Part shown: piece after piece, positions 46,277 through 58,897 of the stretch
How positions within the stretch are numbered: position 1 is the stretch's first letter
How the letters are laid out: each line of letters starts with the position of its first letter
Made by a program: the position numbers and the translations under genes
Notes under the pieces: generated by a model
Databases searched by the model: none
What the model was told of the DNA's origin: nothing
What the model saw: only the letters and a program-made list of their open reading frames with translations
NCBI RefSeq assembly: GCF_963675165.1
Contig: NC_087388.1
Span: 3,140,800-3,204,799 of the forward strand
DNA from: Halichondria panicea
Lineage: Eukaryota > Porifera > Demospongiae > Suberitida > Halichondriidae
Reading direction: 5' to 3'
DNA length: 64,000 bases

Positions 46277-46860
46277 TTAGATCTTTGATGATCTAGTTCC
46301 AAAACACTTGGCTATGATCTTGCACAAACAAATACCCGATTGAGACGAATATGATGGAAAAGTTCTTTTGCATAGGTCGAGGTACTTTACAAGCGTGTTG
46401 TAGGTGGCCAAGCAGATCCCGTTTTGTGCAGACCGTTTCATCAACAATTGCAACTGTAGTCTTGCCGTGCTGGGTGTCCGTATCAATCAGGTTCACCAGG
46501 GCTGTCGACGGTCCTACCGTCTTGTGTGGCATTCCCACTTCCTCGCATATCCCACTTCAGCGCCCCTGCACATTCCGGTCCCATTGTGGCCGTCGGCTAG
46601 GGCTGTTGGGCGCGGACTGTTGCCTCCCATACCATTCCTAGCACAGGCATATCCATCTTCGCTATGGATCACATCAACTGAAGTCGGCGCACCCCCCCAC
46701 TGGGTGTGAGAGGTTGGCTCGACGATGGCAGACTCTCGACATGGACTCCCACTTGCAGGGGGGTGCGCCAGTCGTGGGGAACAGGCTCCAGGGTATATAA
46801 GTAACGACCTTGTATCCATGTACCTACGGAAATAACCGTGACGTACTTGGTGTAAGAACA
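46277..46860 (-). pseudogene. DIRS-like RT relic, copy 2
   Basis: Minus strand reads 'GMPHKTVGPSTALVNL' then 'IDTDTQHGK' and 'CTKRDLLGHLQHACKV', matching the part of DIRS/related RTs just after the catalytic YxDD box. Unlike copy 1 the frame is cut at about 46325, so RNase H and everything after it are missing. Confidence 0.5.
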
Positions 46861-49252
46861 TATGTAACCCGATGAACTATGAACTATGAACGTAAGTGAA
46901 CATGTGCTAGTGATAATAATTATTATTATTGAGTGCTATTTAGATATCAAGTCACTTGGATTGGCAGTTGATCAACTTGGACATGCAACTAAACAATACT
47001 GATATTCATGAGACCTACGTAGATCTCGACACAGACAGAGGAACTGACTTCCATGCATGGCACCAACAATGGCTGACCTCTTACTGCACCAAAACCTCCA
47101 AGCCCTGCAGCTCTCGACAATTTGGGATTAAAAATCACATACAACACATACAACACACATGTCAACCGTCAATGAGGTTCGCACTACTGCCACACCCACA
47201 TGCCCTGGACGTGGGAACAACTTCCACGATGGAGGGAGAAAAAACTGCTAGAAGATTGAAACCCCCCACTGGCACTCGATCAGTTTCCACTCCTATCACT
47301 GTGATACCAATCAGGATCAACATTCAGGCAAAAACGCATTATGGAGAAGCAATTTGCTGGACCACAGTTTGTCAAAGACCTAGGTGAACAACCTTGCGTA
47401 CTCACCGTTAACGGAACTACCCTCAACCCTATCGGCAAAATCACTTTTTGACGTCCACATCTACTTGTTTGAGGCGTTTGCCTCTCAAAGAGAGGCGTGC
47501 TGGATTTCTGACCTACGGTATGTTGTATGCACAGTGTAAACTGTTTTACTGTGAGGAAGCTCATTTGAATTCACTTAGGAACACTTGGGGGTCTGTGGCA
47601 CTTGGGGGTCTGTGGAAATAAAAAACCCTTTACCTGTTAGCTGTATTCAACGTTGTGTAATGTACCCACGTAGGTTGCAGCAAACGAATCATTGCTTTAT
47701 CACAATTGAAAGTGATAGTGACATTGAAGGAGGGAGGCGATTCGACAGAGTAAGGAAAGTATACTGCCACCACAACAACTTTCGTGCAATTGACAGGGGA
47801 GGGGGGGGGGGGGCCACATTTCATTACAAAATATATTATGGTGGATATTCATGCTCACATTTTTGCTTCTGATATCGCAGAACTGCAATTTAATATCGAC
47901 AGGGCACGCCTACAGCAAAATGCTATTTCCTACAACCAAAACGTTAGCCGATTGTTCGTTCATTACAGAGACTCTTGAGGCCAGGCAGGCTTCCGGTAAA
48001 TACAACCAAAACGTTAGCCAAAACGTTAGCCATGCTCCTGAGGCCAGGCAGGCAACGAGACAGACAGAGGCAGAGAGATGTGAATCCAGATATGCCTCTA
48101 TTTGAACAATCTGCTGTTCAATTCAAGAAGCAAAACTTTCAACAGCTGCACTTCAAGGTTATAATGTGCTTGCTGCAAGCGAATCTACTCGGACACTATA
48201 ACACTACGTACTGGCTCAGTTACTGGCACCACAATTACGGATGTGTATTTTAAACTAACGGTGTGCACATTAATTTTTAAGTTTTTAAAAATGTAGGGTC
48301 TCACACAAGTTGAAGAGATGAATCTATCGATTAGGCCACCTACCACCACTGCCAGAAGATGTGTTAGTGGTGCGAAAGGACAATCAACAATCCCTCTGTT
48401 ATACTTTCTACTAGCCGAAGATGGTGACTTAGCAAACACTTCACATTATATGGAGCCCACTTGTCCACATTATTCCTAATGCTACACCTACACAGCAAAG
48501 AATGGAGCAAGAAATCAGTCGATTCAAGATTTGCAAAGTCCTACGATTGATTCCCAACTTGTTTCCCACTGAGAACGCAAGTAACCATCGGAAAACCACC
48601 GGTTTTTTGCTCGTCTTCAAGCCGGTAGAATTACATTTAGCAGCACTCAGGTGACGGCAGGGGATGAGGAAGGCCGACAGAGTACTTCGTGGCACCAGAC
48701 AATTTTGGTTCAGAGAGCTCATCAGTATGGTTGACACTCGTTCTTCGACAACTTGGTCACTACCACCACTCCAGTCACTACCACCACCTCCAGTCAAACA
48801 ATAACATGCCAGGAGACATCTGAAGCTCGTCATGGCAAACAATTTGGTTGTGATAGTCACAGAAGATGATATGATCGACAGCTAATGTGGACATGCAGTT
48901 CATCATTTGACTACTGCACAAAGTACGACCGTCAAAGATACCAGGATAGTGAGAGGCCTCAAAGATGGAAACAACATTAACTACTACAACACCGCCTAAC
49001 AAGAGGAGGAAGGTCATTACACGATCATTCTACCCCAAGTACGGGCTTGAAGTATTACTCTTTTTAATAACTCGAGTAACAGTGACCATCTCAAACTTAG
49101 TGCTTCTGGACCAGTGACAACTCCTCCAACCACACTGTTACACTGTCTACGCCTACTATGGTCTGGTCGGAGCTAACTTGGTCATGACGCCTACTATGGT
49201 CTGGTCGGAGCTAACTTGGTCATGACTGGTAGAGTGCCACAACTCAGGTGTA
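46325..49252. repeat. 3-kb mosaic block, copy 2
   Basis: Twin of 36024-38983. It carries extra tandem duplications absent from copy 1 (47581-47616; 49149-49224) and lacks some segments of copy 1 (for example the 'cctcacata' piece near 36265). A run of G at 47797-47813 corresponds to 37518-37531. Confidence 0.9.
47970..49060 (+). pseudogene. Helitron replication-protein relic, copy 2
   Basis: Contains the same ordered motifs as 37725-38860 ('MPLFEQSAVQ', 'GLTQVEEM', 'CNSTGL' region on the opposite strand, 'WFRELISMVDT', 'VDMQFIIS' region) with different deletions. For example, the 'FPNLFPTENAS' stretch keeps only its second half and the 'LKDGNKFLK' stretch is cut short. Confidence 0.6.
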
Positions 49253-49259
49253 GTTTTGA

Positions 49260-50480
49260 TTAGTGCATGCATGCGTCTGGTGCATTCTACAGTCGACCAC
49301 AAGTCCTATAAAAGGAGTGATGTGTACACGGAAAAGAATGCAACAAGGAATGCAGTTGTTACACAGCTCACTCTTGAGCCAATATATCCCATGTGGCACT
49401 CGTGCATGTGTCACCACTATAACTTGTTGGCTACCTCAATAGAAGAAGCTCTTGCGATGGACCCAGTCTAGAGTAGCATGTGTATTTAGGCTAGTTAGTA
49501 CAGCAGTGGACATCATGAGCCACCATTGAACTTGGTGAAGAAGGGCTACGACCTCGCAGATGTCACCGTGAGAACATTGAGAACATTAAGAACACTTATT
49601 TAGGCCCTATAAAATATTTGTAAACAATTGCTAATTAGTGGGGGTGGTCAGTTGCTAGGTAACTAACAGATGGGTCTGCGCGATCAGTGTAAAGAATTGT
49701 TGTATTTTATTGTTTTAATTAAAATGGGGAAAGGGTTAACACACAACACACTCAGTAATTTTCACTTATGACGCTCCCATGAGAAAACATAGCTTTGTGC
49801 ATTTGCTATTTGTCAGGTTACTGGGTGGAGAGTGGGCTTTAGGTAACCAGTCTAGATAGTGGCACAGTTCAAGCTGTGCCATATGGCAGCACAGCGTTTC
49901 CTTTGATCTGCCCGCAACAAGGCCATATATTTTCACTGCCTAGAAATCTTGAAACATTATCAAACGGTCACTTTTCTTTCGACATTACTGTACGAAGCGT
50001 ACGTGAGAGAGCAGCTCAATGCGCATGTGCTGGTACCTACAGCGTGCACATAGCTCCAACACAGCGAATTTTTGAAAATGACCACTGGAGGTTAATTACT
50101 TACTGTGTTTAATTACTTACCGTGTTTGTAGCTACTGTAGAAACCAATCAATTACAATAGACAATATTAATTCGGAATAAAAGGAGACATGCTAAGTAAC
50201 CCCTAGGTTTTACTAGTCGCTGAAGCCTAGCCTCGATCTCAGCCGCACTTTCTGAGAAGAAAGCTAGCCGTGCCACAGCAGATCTAGTCCCCAGTTCCAC
50301 CTCTATCCTTTCTCCTCTATCCAGAAAGGAAACTATTTTGGGACTCTTGGTGTTGTTAACTGCTAATGCAGGCCACTAGGCTCTAAACCACGTGTTTGAT
50401 ACTCAAATTTTCTTTTGACATCCTGCTACTGAATGAACTTGGTGACCTTATGACCTTGTAAATTATGTGTAAGCAAAACC
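49260..50480. other. no gene recognised
   Basis: Only short unassigned open frames (for example 49876-50112 on +) and one 'gcctagcctcgatctcagcc' repeat end near 50226. Confidence 0.5.
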
Positions 50481-50489
50481 ATACTGTGA

Positions 50490-50650
50490 AAAGAAGAGTG
50501 TCGAACTACCGATACTTCTACCGATACTTCTACACAAACACTGTACGCACAAAGTAACGTGACATCCTGTCAGATGATAAAAGCGACGTTGCACACGAGC
50601 TTGTTCCTCATTACGCAATGCATACAATAATCAATCATGAGTAGTGTAGT
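50490..50650. repeat. copy of the 9985-10430 repeat
   Basis: Shares 'aagagtgtcgaactac', 'gatacttctacacaaacact' and 'gcacaaagtaacgtgacat' with the element in RANBP9 intron 1. Includes a short duplication 'ccgatacttcta' twice. Confidence 0.5.
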
Positions 50651-50961
50651 GCAAGTGGAGGATCAACTGGACTCTTTTGTTGAGTTCCAGCTTCTGCTGG
50701 GGTGGGGTCGACGCAAGGGTGCTGGATCTGCAGTGAAAAGGAAACGTCAATTGTCAAGTTCGTGAAAGACACAGTTTCCAGATAAACACTTTGTTGAGAG
50801 GCAGGAATTGTCTGAAAATCTCTGAGTTTGGTCAGTGAATTGACTGGCAAGGGTAAAGTTGTACAAGCACATGCAATTCCAATTGGAGTGGCATTGTAGT
50901 GTTTTTCTACTGCCTCCTGCTTGCATGCTGTGATGATATCAGTTTGCAGTGCTGTATACAT
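50635..50961 (-). other. unassigned open frame, 108 codons
   Basis: Open to TGA at 50635, with 'ALQTDIITACKQEAVEKHYN' and 'SLTKLRDFQTIPASQQSVYL'. No family recognised. A faint similarity to 'ELTKVSGFLDMSLPS' at 53020 may be chance. Confidence 0.25.
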
Positions 50962-51286
50962 ACTTTCTCAAGCGAGTGTCACTGAACAAGCAGTAACAGG
51001 TTACCGTACATGCGTAAAAACGATCAGAGAATAGTGAGTCATATCCAAAGCGAGCCACGTGCCCTTTGAACCCTGCCGGGATTCATGTGACTGTGGTTAG
51101 GTGAGGGGCCCCCCGCGGTTAGCATTAAGCACCTAATTACATATCGACTGGAATAGGACAGGCAAGTCTCCCCCTGAAGTATCGTGATCGAGGGGACACA
51201 TGTACTTCGTGCTCCTGACTCAATTGTGTCGATCGATACATACCAGAATGCCAACGAATGTTTGTTCCTCAAACTGCGAATACACT

Positions 51287-51352
51287 CAAACCCCCTACCC
51301 TATGTACATAAAATATTATACTCAAACCCCCTACCCTATGTACACAAAATAT
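51287..51352. repeat. 33-bp tandem duplication
   Basis: 'actcaaaccccctaccctat' then 'gtaca-aaaatat' twice in a row, with one base change. Confidence 0.8.
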
Positions 51353-51476
51353 AGGAAACACAAAATAATTTATTGACGGTAGTACGGATTTATTGTAATG
51401 AAGAATGTTTTCAAAGAACGAAACGCCAAAATCGGAAGCGGGATGACGTCACCGTCATTCTTCCATGTGTAAATCA

Positions 51477-51725
51477 TCAACCCAGCAATGAATCAACACT
51501 CCTTGATTGGGAGACAACACGTGCAAGAAAATTATAGTTTGGATATATAGCTTTGACTCCGACGTTAAGACGTTGACAGCCAAGAGAAGCTAACCCCACG
51601 GAAATAACCCTTTCCGAAAAAATCTGCCATTGGGTATAGCATAGTACAAGGGGGGATTTTGAGACATCAAAATTGACGCCCCCATCTTGCAGTATTCTTG
51701 AGGGAGCAAAATTGTCTACAACCAT
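51477..51725 (-). other. unassigned open frame, 82 codons
   Basis: ATG at 51725, 'MVVDNFAPSRILQDGGVNFD' to 'VVSQSRSVDSLLG' and stop. Looks protein-like but I do not recognise it. Confidence 0.3.
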
Positions 51726-52511
51726 GGTAAGCAAAAAATCCCAGTGGCAGTGCTTTGTTTGCTAGCTTTTATAAGACCACTGCAATTACATAAACGGTAA
51801 CTCGTGTTTTAACAGATATCACTGAATTTACTACATCACCCACGTAAGTTTGTTCAATTAAATGGTAGTGCAGAAAAATGGCTTGGTACCGTCTAACAGC
51901 ACCCTCTTCTACTCTATAAAGCTGTATGTTCTCGACATAATTATGCTTCACTCATTAGCACCCCCCCCCCAATCATAGCAAGATCTTGCAGAGCTGATGC
52001 AGAGCTGATGCTAAACTGATTGCTCTAGATCGGAGACATAATTATAGATATGCACGCAAATGTAACTATAGTCATGTGTAAATTGTGTAGATAGTGCAGA
52101 TAGGTAGATAGTGCAGATAGTTTACCTTATTATAAACGGTCTTACTATAAACGGGTACTAATTTTAGCGAATTTGTAATTAACAATAATATGTGTAAATT
52201 AGTTGGGTTGCCCAGTGTATTCATGTACTACATGTGTGTAGGTATTATAGTGTAGGCCCCTGTGCTTGGGTTGCTAGGGCTACCTGTAGGAAATAGTCGA
52301 CTAGATTTTTAAAGAAAAATGTTGGGAAGGGTCTTTTGAGATATGCTACAAATCCGCCAAAATTAGTACCCTAAAAACAGGCGTCTTAGTTTTAGGTATG
52401 ATCAATGATCCTGTCACTGTCACTCCGTAAAAAACACTCTAATCCATGTATTGTCTACTGTTATCCTTGGTGGAAACATCGTCAGAAACACTACACGACA
52501 AACAAAATAAA

Positions 52512-53175
52512 ATGGACATAGACACGCCACCAGTGAAAAACGATATAGAGGGGGAACTTGCATCATTTTCGCTGGAGAGTCTCACGTTCCTAGAAACTTT
52601 TGTCTCAAAAACTTTATGTGCGGTTCGTAACCTACCTTTAATATAGTTATGACTGGGGTTATGACTGGGGTACATTCCTGCACCACTTTCTAACCACTAA
52701 CAATGAACACTGCACACTGCACAACTGGCCATGTGGACAAGTGTAAAAGTAAAAGTTTTCTGTGACAGAGTACTGTAATTATGCACACACTACAGGCCCA
52801 ACACATGTGGCAATGTCATTGATGCTGCTCTCTCAGCTAGAATACTAGAAGATTCCTTGGGAAAAAAAACAACATCTTGTAATTAAAACTCAGTTCAGTT
52901 TACGTCGCAACATGGATGTATCAACATTTGAAAGAAAAGTTGCAGCTATTATCGATGACTTTTATTTGCAAAGTAGTAGTAACTATAAACACCATGAAAG
53001 TTTTGACCCACCTCTGGTTGAACTCACTAAAGTTTCAGGATTTTTAGATATGTCACTCCCTTCAGAAGAATTTCAAGATTGCCAGCCACTTTCAATGATA
53101 GTTTCAGTTTGCGCTTGGTTATTGAACTTTCAACCAGCGTAGATGTATCGATTGAAGAAGATGTTGACGACTGAA
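52512..53175 (+). other. unassigned coding fragments
   Basis: Two stretches on +: 52512-52646 ('MDIDTPPVKNDIEGELASFS', ending 'RNLPLI') and 52912-53170. The latter starts 'MDVSTFERKVAAIIDDFYLQ', and a frame change near 53092 would replace a short end by an acidic one ('VDVSIEEDVDD'). No family recognised. Confidence 0.3.
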
Positions 53176-53269
53176 TGAATGAGAGTAAGATATTGTATAA
53201 TTATTGTATACATACGTATGTATACATGTATGTTCTTATAATTATATGTACTTTTCTTTATGTGTCACT

Positions 53270-53975
53270 CAGCCTAGCACATGTACAGGGCAAACTATTT
53301 CAGGTGCTAAGAAATGGAAAACTCAATCGAAAACTTAATCATTCCTAGGGCAAACTATGACACTCGGTTATAGCCAGGTGGGTACGCTTTAGCTGTAGGC
53401 GAACCTCTGAGAACAAAACGTATTAGCTGCTTCAAACGTAGTGATAGTTCTACGGGCATTTAACCTCAGCATCAAAAACTACAGCCTAGAGTTAATTATG
53501 TGTTGGTTTAAATTATGTGTTGGAAAAATCGAAAACTTAAGGCAATCATAGAAGTCAATCATAGAAGTCATCACACCAAATCACACCAATTTCTCTCGGT
53601 TATAGTTATAGCCTGTAATAGGGGTGGGTAGGTGAACCTCTGTCTGTTACCAAAGTAGAACAAAACGTATTGTTTTTAGCACTAGCACGTAGTGATAGCA
53701 TTTAACCCCAAACTTTTCTTCATGTGAAGGATCAAAAACTACATTACAGCATCAGGAGAAACACCTGGAGTTTTAAAAAATTATGTGTTGGAAAACTCAA
53801 TTAAAAACTTAATCATTCCTAGGGCAAACTATTTCAGGTAATTATCATAGAAGTCATCACACCAATTTGTGGGTACGCTTTAGCTGTACTGTCAGTTACC
53901 AAAGTAGAACAAAACGTATTGTTTTTAGCGGGGCATTTAACCTCAGGATCAAAAACTACAGCATCAGGAGAGAGT
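53270..53975. repeat. three degenerate tandem copies of a ~230 bp unit
   Basis: Blocks such as 'acttaatcattcctagggca', 'gaacaaaacgtatt', 'gtagtgatag', 'gcatttaacc' and 'atcaaaaactaca' recur in the same order around 53300-53520, 53580-53780 and 53800-53970, with pieces missing from each. Confidence 0.7.
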
Positions 53976-54808
53976 TTTTATGACAAGATAAATGACAAGA
54001 TAATATAATTCAAACCACAAATAGAGCATCCCATTGTGGAGGGGGGTTCCTAAGTATGTTAAGTATGTGAAAAATGTGAGCATATGCTGCTTTTTAACAC
54101 GACTGAATGCCGACTGAATGTTGAATGCTACATAATATGCTGTTACATAGTTTTATGTCCATAACAATTTTATCGAGTGTTGTACCTTGTGTATAGTAGT
54201 GGCCCAAGCTAGAGTCAATGGGCTCGTTTACTTAAAAATAGTACTAGTGGAACAGCTGTATTGTGAGGTGTAAAAAGTACCACTGCCAGAGAATGTGACC
54301 ACCGGCGACTTAATTGAACAACATTTTTGTAAGTGAGTTTTCTTTTTAACATGTTGTAGAGGTTCTTCTTTGGTCTGCTGTTTCATCATACATCGGAGCC
54401 TCTCCACGATGTTGCGATGCCGCAGCTCCTGCCACTGGTCAACTTCTCCATCTTGGTTGCTTGAGCATCTTGGTTGCTTGAGGAAACGTTGTCATTTTAC
54501 ATGGTACAATTTAGAGGTGACACAAAACTTCCGCTGGACTATGGGTGGCTCATAACTGCTTGCTCGGGGTTTCTCAATGTTCCTCACCTGTATTCAATGT
54601 GTTAATAACGTCCCACAAACGTGCCACCACAGCTTGCCACCACAGTACTGTTTTCTCATTAATCTTTGTCCACTCAGCCATAATTATGTACATAATTACA
54701 TAATGTACATAACTTAGTTTAATAATAATTATCACTCACAAGCTTCTTCGTGTGCGAAGCTAGCGGTCGTCTTCCTCCTCACCTTCAACAAACACACAGC
54801 CAACCAGG

Positions 54809-55780
54809 TCATTGAGTTGAGTTGAGCCACTTCTTCATACATTTATTAAATTTTATGGTGTTCCATTCACTCATACTGAGGTATGAAGGGCCACCCCTCT
54901 CGCGACTATCTTCAAACCATGAGACTGCATTGTCAAGCACATACGTTCTCGCAAAAACTTGTTGGATAATGGTGTCCACTTTTGCTTGTCCATGCACAGT
55001 CTCTACCATGGCCCGTGGTCATCTTCCTCCTCACCTTTACCAAACACACAGCCACCAGGTCAACATTTATTTTATTGCTTTAAATTTTATAGTGTTCCAT
55101 GTAAATTAATCACTCATACTCATGAGTATGAAGCCTCTTGAGTATGAAGCCTCTCGCGACTAGCATTGATACGTTCTCGCAAAAAATCAAGAGGACTAAC
55201 TACGACAACTCTTGTTGGATAATGGTGTCCACTTTTGCTTGTCCATGCACTGTCAACGGACTCCCATCAACTCCTACCATGGCCCGTGTTGCATGTCATC
55301 CCAGGCGTCATCAGGGCCCCTGTGTCGATCAGAAAAGATAGCGTGACTAGGGTTTTACGGAGCCGTCTTTCCGCAGTTCCAACACAGATTTGTATCTCGT
55401 CGTTGTGGGCCTTGTTATTATTGGTGGTTCCATCCTGCTGTCAATCAGTTTTTCTACAAGAGTAACCTTGGTCAGACATACTGGGACCAACCTGAGCTTC
55501 CTCTTCCTGAGCTTCCTCTTCCTGCTCTGCTCCAGTGAATATGTGGCCCTGGGGGACTCCAGCTCCAGGGTTGCAGAAACAGCAGGTTTTCAAGCGATCT
55601 GCAGGTTGTCCAGCTGCGAGTGTCTTGTCATCCAGGTCGGGATAAGCATGGAACCAGAGGTCCTCCGCTAGATCCGCCCAGTCTGCTCTTTCAGCGCGTC
55701 GACTGTACCATTGAAGCTGGCTTTTGTGGCTGATAGTCGCTCGTGCGGTTAATTGCACCTTCAGCCACTCCACCATGTTC
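54809..55780 (-). pseudogene. unassigned transposon-like fragments
   Basis: Minus-strand frames 55009-54809 ('MVETVHGQAKVDTIIQQVF', 'SWFEDSRERGGPSYLSM') and 55776-55441 ('RAERADWADLAEDLWFHAYP'). A segment around 54960-55020 is repeated with change at 55210-55290. Probably parts of the downstream end of the hAT-like relic or of another element; not identified. Confidence 0.3.
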
Positions 55781-55984
55781 TGAAAATGAGCTCCATTTTT
55801 CTTCGCGTCGAAGTTATATACTATATACTAATGCCTGCAATCTAGTCCTGAGTCTTGAACGAGGCAGGCTATCAATTACTGCAACAATTGTGTGATTAGA
55901 ATAGAATACCTGTACTTTATTACAAAATCTAATTTTTAAACTAAGTTGCTATACACAGTATGAAATTCTGCTTACAATTTCTAT

Positions 55985-57172
55985 CGTAACAATTTCAAGT
56001 GCAGATTGGATTCCAAGTGGCTCAATATAATTATGCACACTTCTAAATTAACCAGCAAATGTCCTTGTACGTCTTGTACGTCTAAAATTTCTACTGAAAT
56101 AGTGCTGTTATACAGATTGAGCAAGATCACTACCACAGGACTCGTCATCGGTAAAAACTGTACTTTGTGCACCTTGGACAACAGAATCTTGTGACGCCCA
56201 TTATGCCCAAGAATTTCGATGATTTGATTTTGAACATCAGGTGATGTGTAAATAGCAGAACGTTCAAGGTGGTCACCAAGAACTGTGGCTACACGAATAT
56301 GTAACAATGCAGGGATATTTTGTCGCCCACATAGTTCTCAGCGGTTGACATGTCATCTAGCTGTGACTGGATGTCTTGTTGCTCGCCTTTGACAAACCCG
56401 TCCATAGCCACAACGGATTGCTTGTGATAGTGTCGATCAGCATGCTGGTCTAGCTTCTCCAAGGCTCTCTTGCGAAGAGGACACAGGACAGACAAAACCC
56501 TCCATCTGCTTGCTGACTGTATCTAAGCCAAGGATACCACTTGTACTGGAATTTACGTCGTCAACTTGTTGTCGGTTTTTTCAGCTGAGGGCAATGCAAT
56601 TGACTGATCTTGACAACTGTACCGTGTATAGTTATAATTATAATTTTCTTGTACTTGTAATGTAATTTATGATGTTACAATTTTGTTGTAACATTAAATA
56701 ATGCATAATAAATAATACATAATATTTATAGTGCTAACATGTACAATGTATGTATAATAATGATAATGTAGCTGACTTTGCTGGCTCTTCATCAGTACTC
56801 AGGCTGGCAGTACTAGAGCTTGGCAAGCTGGCCCTTGAGAAGTAGCGGTCCAGTTTCTGTGACATGTTGCTGCTCTCAATCAACCTCTGTGGATCAGTTG
56901 CACAGTGCATTGCCACACCTTGCTTCAATTGAATCAAAGTTACTAGCTAGCTCTTGGACATGCTGTTTGTCTGCCACTAATCTATACCAGGGCTGACAAG
57001 GCTGACAACTCATCAGAGAAGGTCTTAGTGTAGTTTTTGGGGCTCCAGCCCTGCCCCTCAGGGGCGTAGGGGTTTTATCCTTGGACCACTGGTATTTGAC
57101 TAATTCCCTTGCAGCACACATTAGTACACCAACATCTTCCACAGAATGAGCGAGAACAACAAGATATTGCAT
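55985..57172 (-). pseudogene. hAT-type (TTF zinc finger / DUF4371) transposase relic
   Basis: On minus, in order: 56900-56760 ('SNMSQKLDRYFSRASLPSSS'); 56480-56330 ('RKRALEKLDQHADRHYHKQS' then 'VVAMDGFVK'); 56290-55985 ('AIYTSPDVQNQIIEILG' and a degraded continuation). The 'YTSPDIQNEII' box and the preceding 'F..H..S..H..A' pattern are landmarks of the ZMYM/TTF-type hAT proteins with DUF4371. Several frame changes, and the catalytic remainder is absent, so inactive. Confidence 0.55.
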
Positions 57173-58129
57173 TTCTTTCTTCCTCCCTATATAAGAATGT
57201 ATGTTTCATTCATTTGTGAGGCAAATTACCTAGCAACCTTCAGGTCATCCATATCACTTGAGCTTCCTTGTCTATACAATCATGCAGATAGACTTACGCA
57301 TCCATGCAAGTAGATATTATGCTCATTGCAAGGGTTCTCAGTCATCTTTCTCGTCCTCAACGCAGCACACTAAATACTTAGTTATGCGATTGCACGCGCT
57401 TGCCAAAGAGAGGTTCAAACAAAGAGAGGTTCAAACTAACCAGTATAGTGCACACAGGTAATTCACATGCATTATAATACTACATTACCCGTTCTAGAAT
57501 GGGGTACACTGCGGGTTTCTAGTTACTTTTTACTGCAAAATTATGTGTCCATAAAATTAATTACGAGTCACGATTTGTATTACCTTCAGAATCATCACTT
57601 TCAGGTAAACTTCACTTCACCTTGGATGGATACTTTGTACCGTGCATCTCAACCATGGCACCATCTGGCTGCTCCCCACTGTCACTAAGATAAAACTAAC
57701 AGAGTCAGGAAAAACGTGGTGCGCACATATTTTAATCGGTTTTTTCCAAGACAAACACTCCTTGTCGAATATCGGCCTATGGTTGTACCTCATTCTTCCA
57801 ATGTTGATCTACACACCATAGAAATTGGCTAATACTTTATGACTGCATGTGCATGCATTGCATCGCATAATACTGCTTGTGGAGCTTTGTTTGGCCGGAT
57901 TTTACGTAGACAACCTGACTCAAAGGAATAAATGACCTCATCAGTGTGGCAGTGACCCAGAGAAAGAAAAAGACTAGCAAAGCTCCACCAGCAGTCTGAT
58001 GTCTGACTGATATCCATCAGCCTCTGGGGACTCGTGAACTGACTCTACCGCTGTGCGCATGCTCAGATCAGGGTTCAAAGGTCAAATTGTGCACTGGAAC
58101 CTTGACTGGAGAAATTTCCCTAATCGGCT

Positions 58130-58183
58130 TCAAGCCACTTGAACTAACACAACACAACACTTAATGTTCGTAAGGATACCACA
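58130..58183 (-). repeat. truncated 3' LTR of Ty3/gypsy element
   Basis: Minus strand starts 'tgtggtatccttacga' directly after a purine-rich 'caggggaggaaa' tract (polypurine tract). It shares 'gtgttgtgttagttc' with the other LTR, then diverges. Confidence 0.6.
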
Positions 58184-58413
58184 TTTCCTCCCCTGTTAAA
58201 TGTTAGTGTATCCACCATATCGCGATTTCTTTGCGGATGGTTTTCGAGCTGTTATGTTAATGTTAATGTTAATGCACCAGTCGAGGGTGACTCATCAGGT
58301 GGAGTCGGAGACGTGCCTGAACATTCTTTAGTTCTGGAGCCTGTGCGATAGCATCAACTTAGCACCAACTTTACTTGGATTCCCTCTTTGCTGATCCTGA
58401 TGACCAAGATATT

Positions 58414-58870
58414 CTACCGACTTGGCCAAAGATACATTTCTCCTTCAATCGCAACCCGTGTTCCGTCCACTCCTGTTATCAACAGATTGTCTAAGTAGCA
58501 GATAACGTGAGGCACTCCACGGTGTCCATCAGTATTGCTGGGGCTGACGCCACGCCAAAAGGAAAGGAAGTCGGCTGAACTGGTATAACCCTTGATGGGT
58601 GGGTAGAGTCCTCGACCTTCCTCGACCTGTAGATACGCTTGTGACAAATCAAGCTTAGTGAAAAGGGGTCTTCGGGTTTAGGCAAGGGGTACTGATCAAC
58701 TTCAAGGTCTTGGTTGATAGTCACTTTATAGTCGCCGCAGAGTCGAAAACGTCCATCTTTCTGGCTGCCCAGTCACTGCTAGGTATTTTCTGGATGATAC
58801 CTTGTTGCTCCATGCAGTCCAATTCATCTTTGGTTGCATAAGGAACAGGACGTGGTTTGAAAAACCGAGG
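58414..58870 (-). pseudogene. Ty3/gypsy reverse transcriptase relic
   Basis: Pieces in different frames: 'TINQDLEVDQYPLPKPED', 'FPFGVASAPAI' and 'VPHVICYLDNLLITGVD'. The order is that of a gypsy RT, but segments between are deleted, and the active-site box reads YLDN, missing its final aspartate. Confidence 0.7.
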
Positions 58871-58897
58871 AGTAGGCCGTCTGTGACCTCACAGTAC

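Noticed and set aside
46293-46640. Separate host gene on either strand at 46.3-46.6 kb
   Set aside because: The only protein similarity is to the DIRS-like RT on minus; + frames are its shadows.
36024-49252. The twin 3-kb blocks as giant LTRs flanking a 7-kb internal region
   Set aside because: No TG...CA ends, primer site or polypurine tract at the block edges, and the interval between carries DNA-transposon and BEN genes rather than gag-pol.
51443-51450. CRE-like TGACGTCA site as a promoter element
   Set aside because: A perfect octamer is present, but no confident gene start lies nearby to assign it to.
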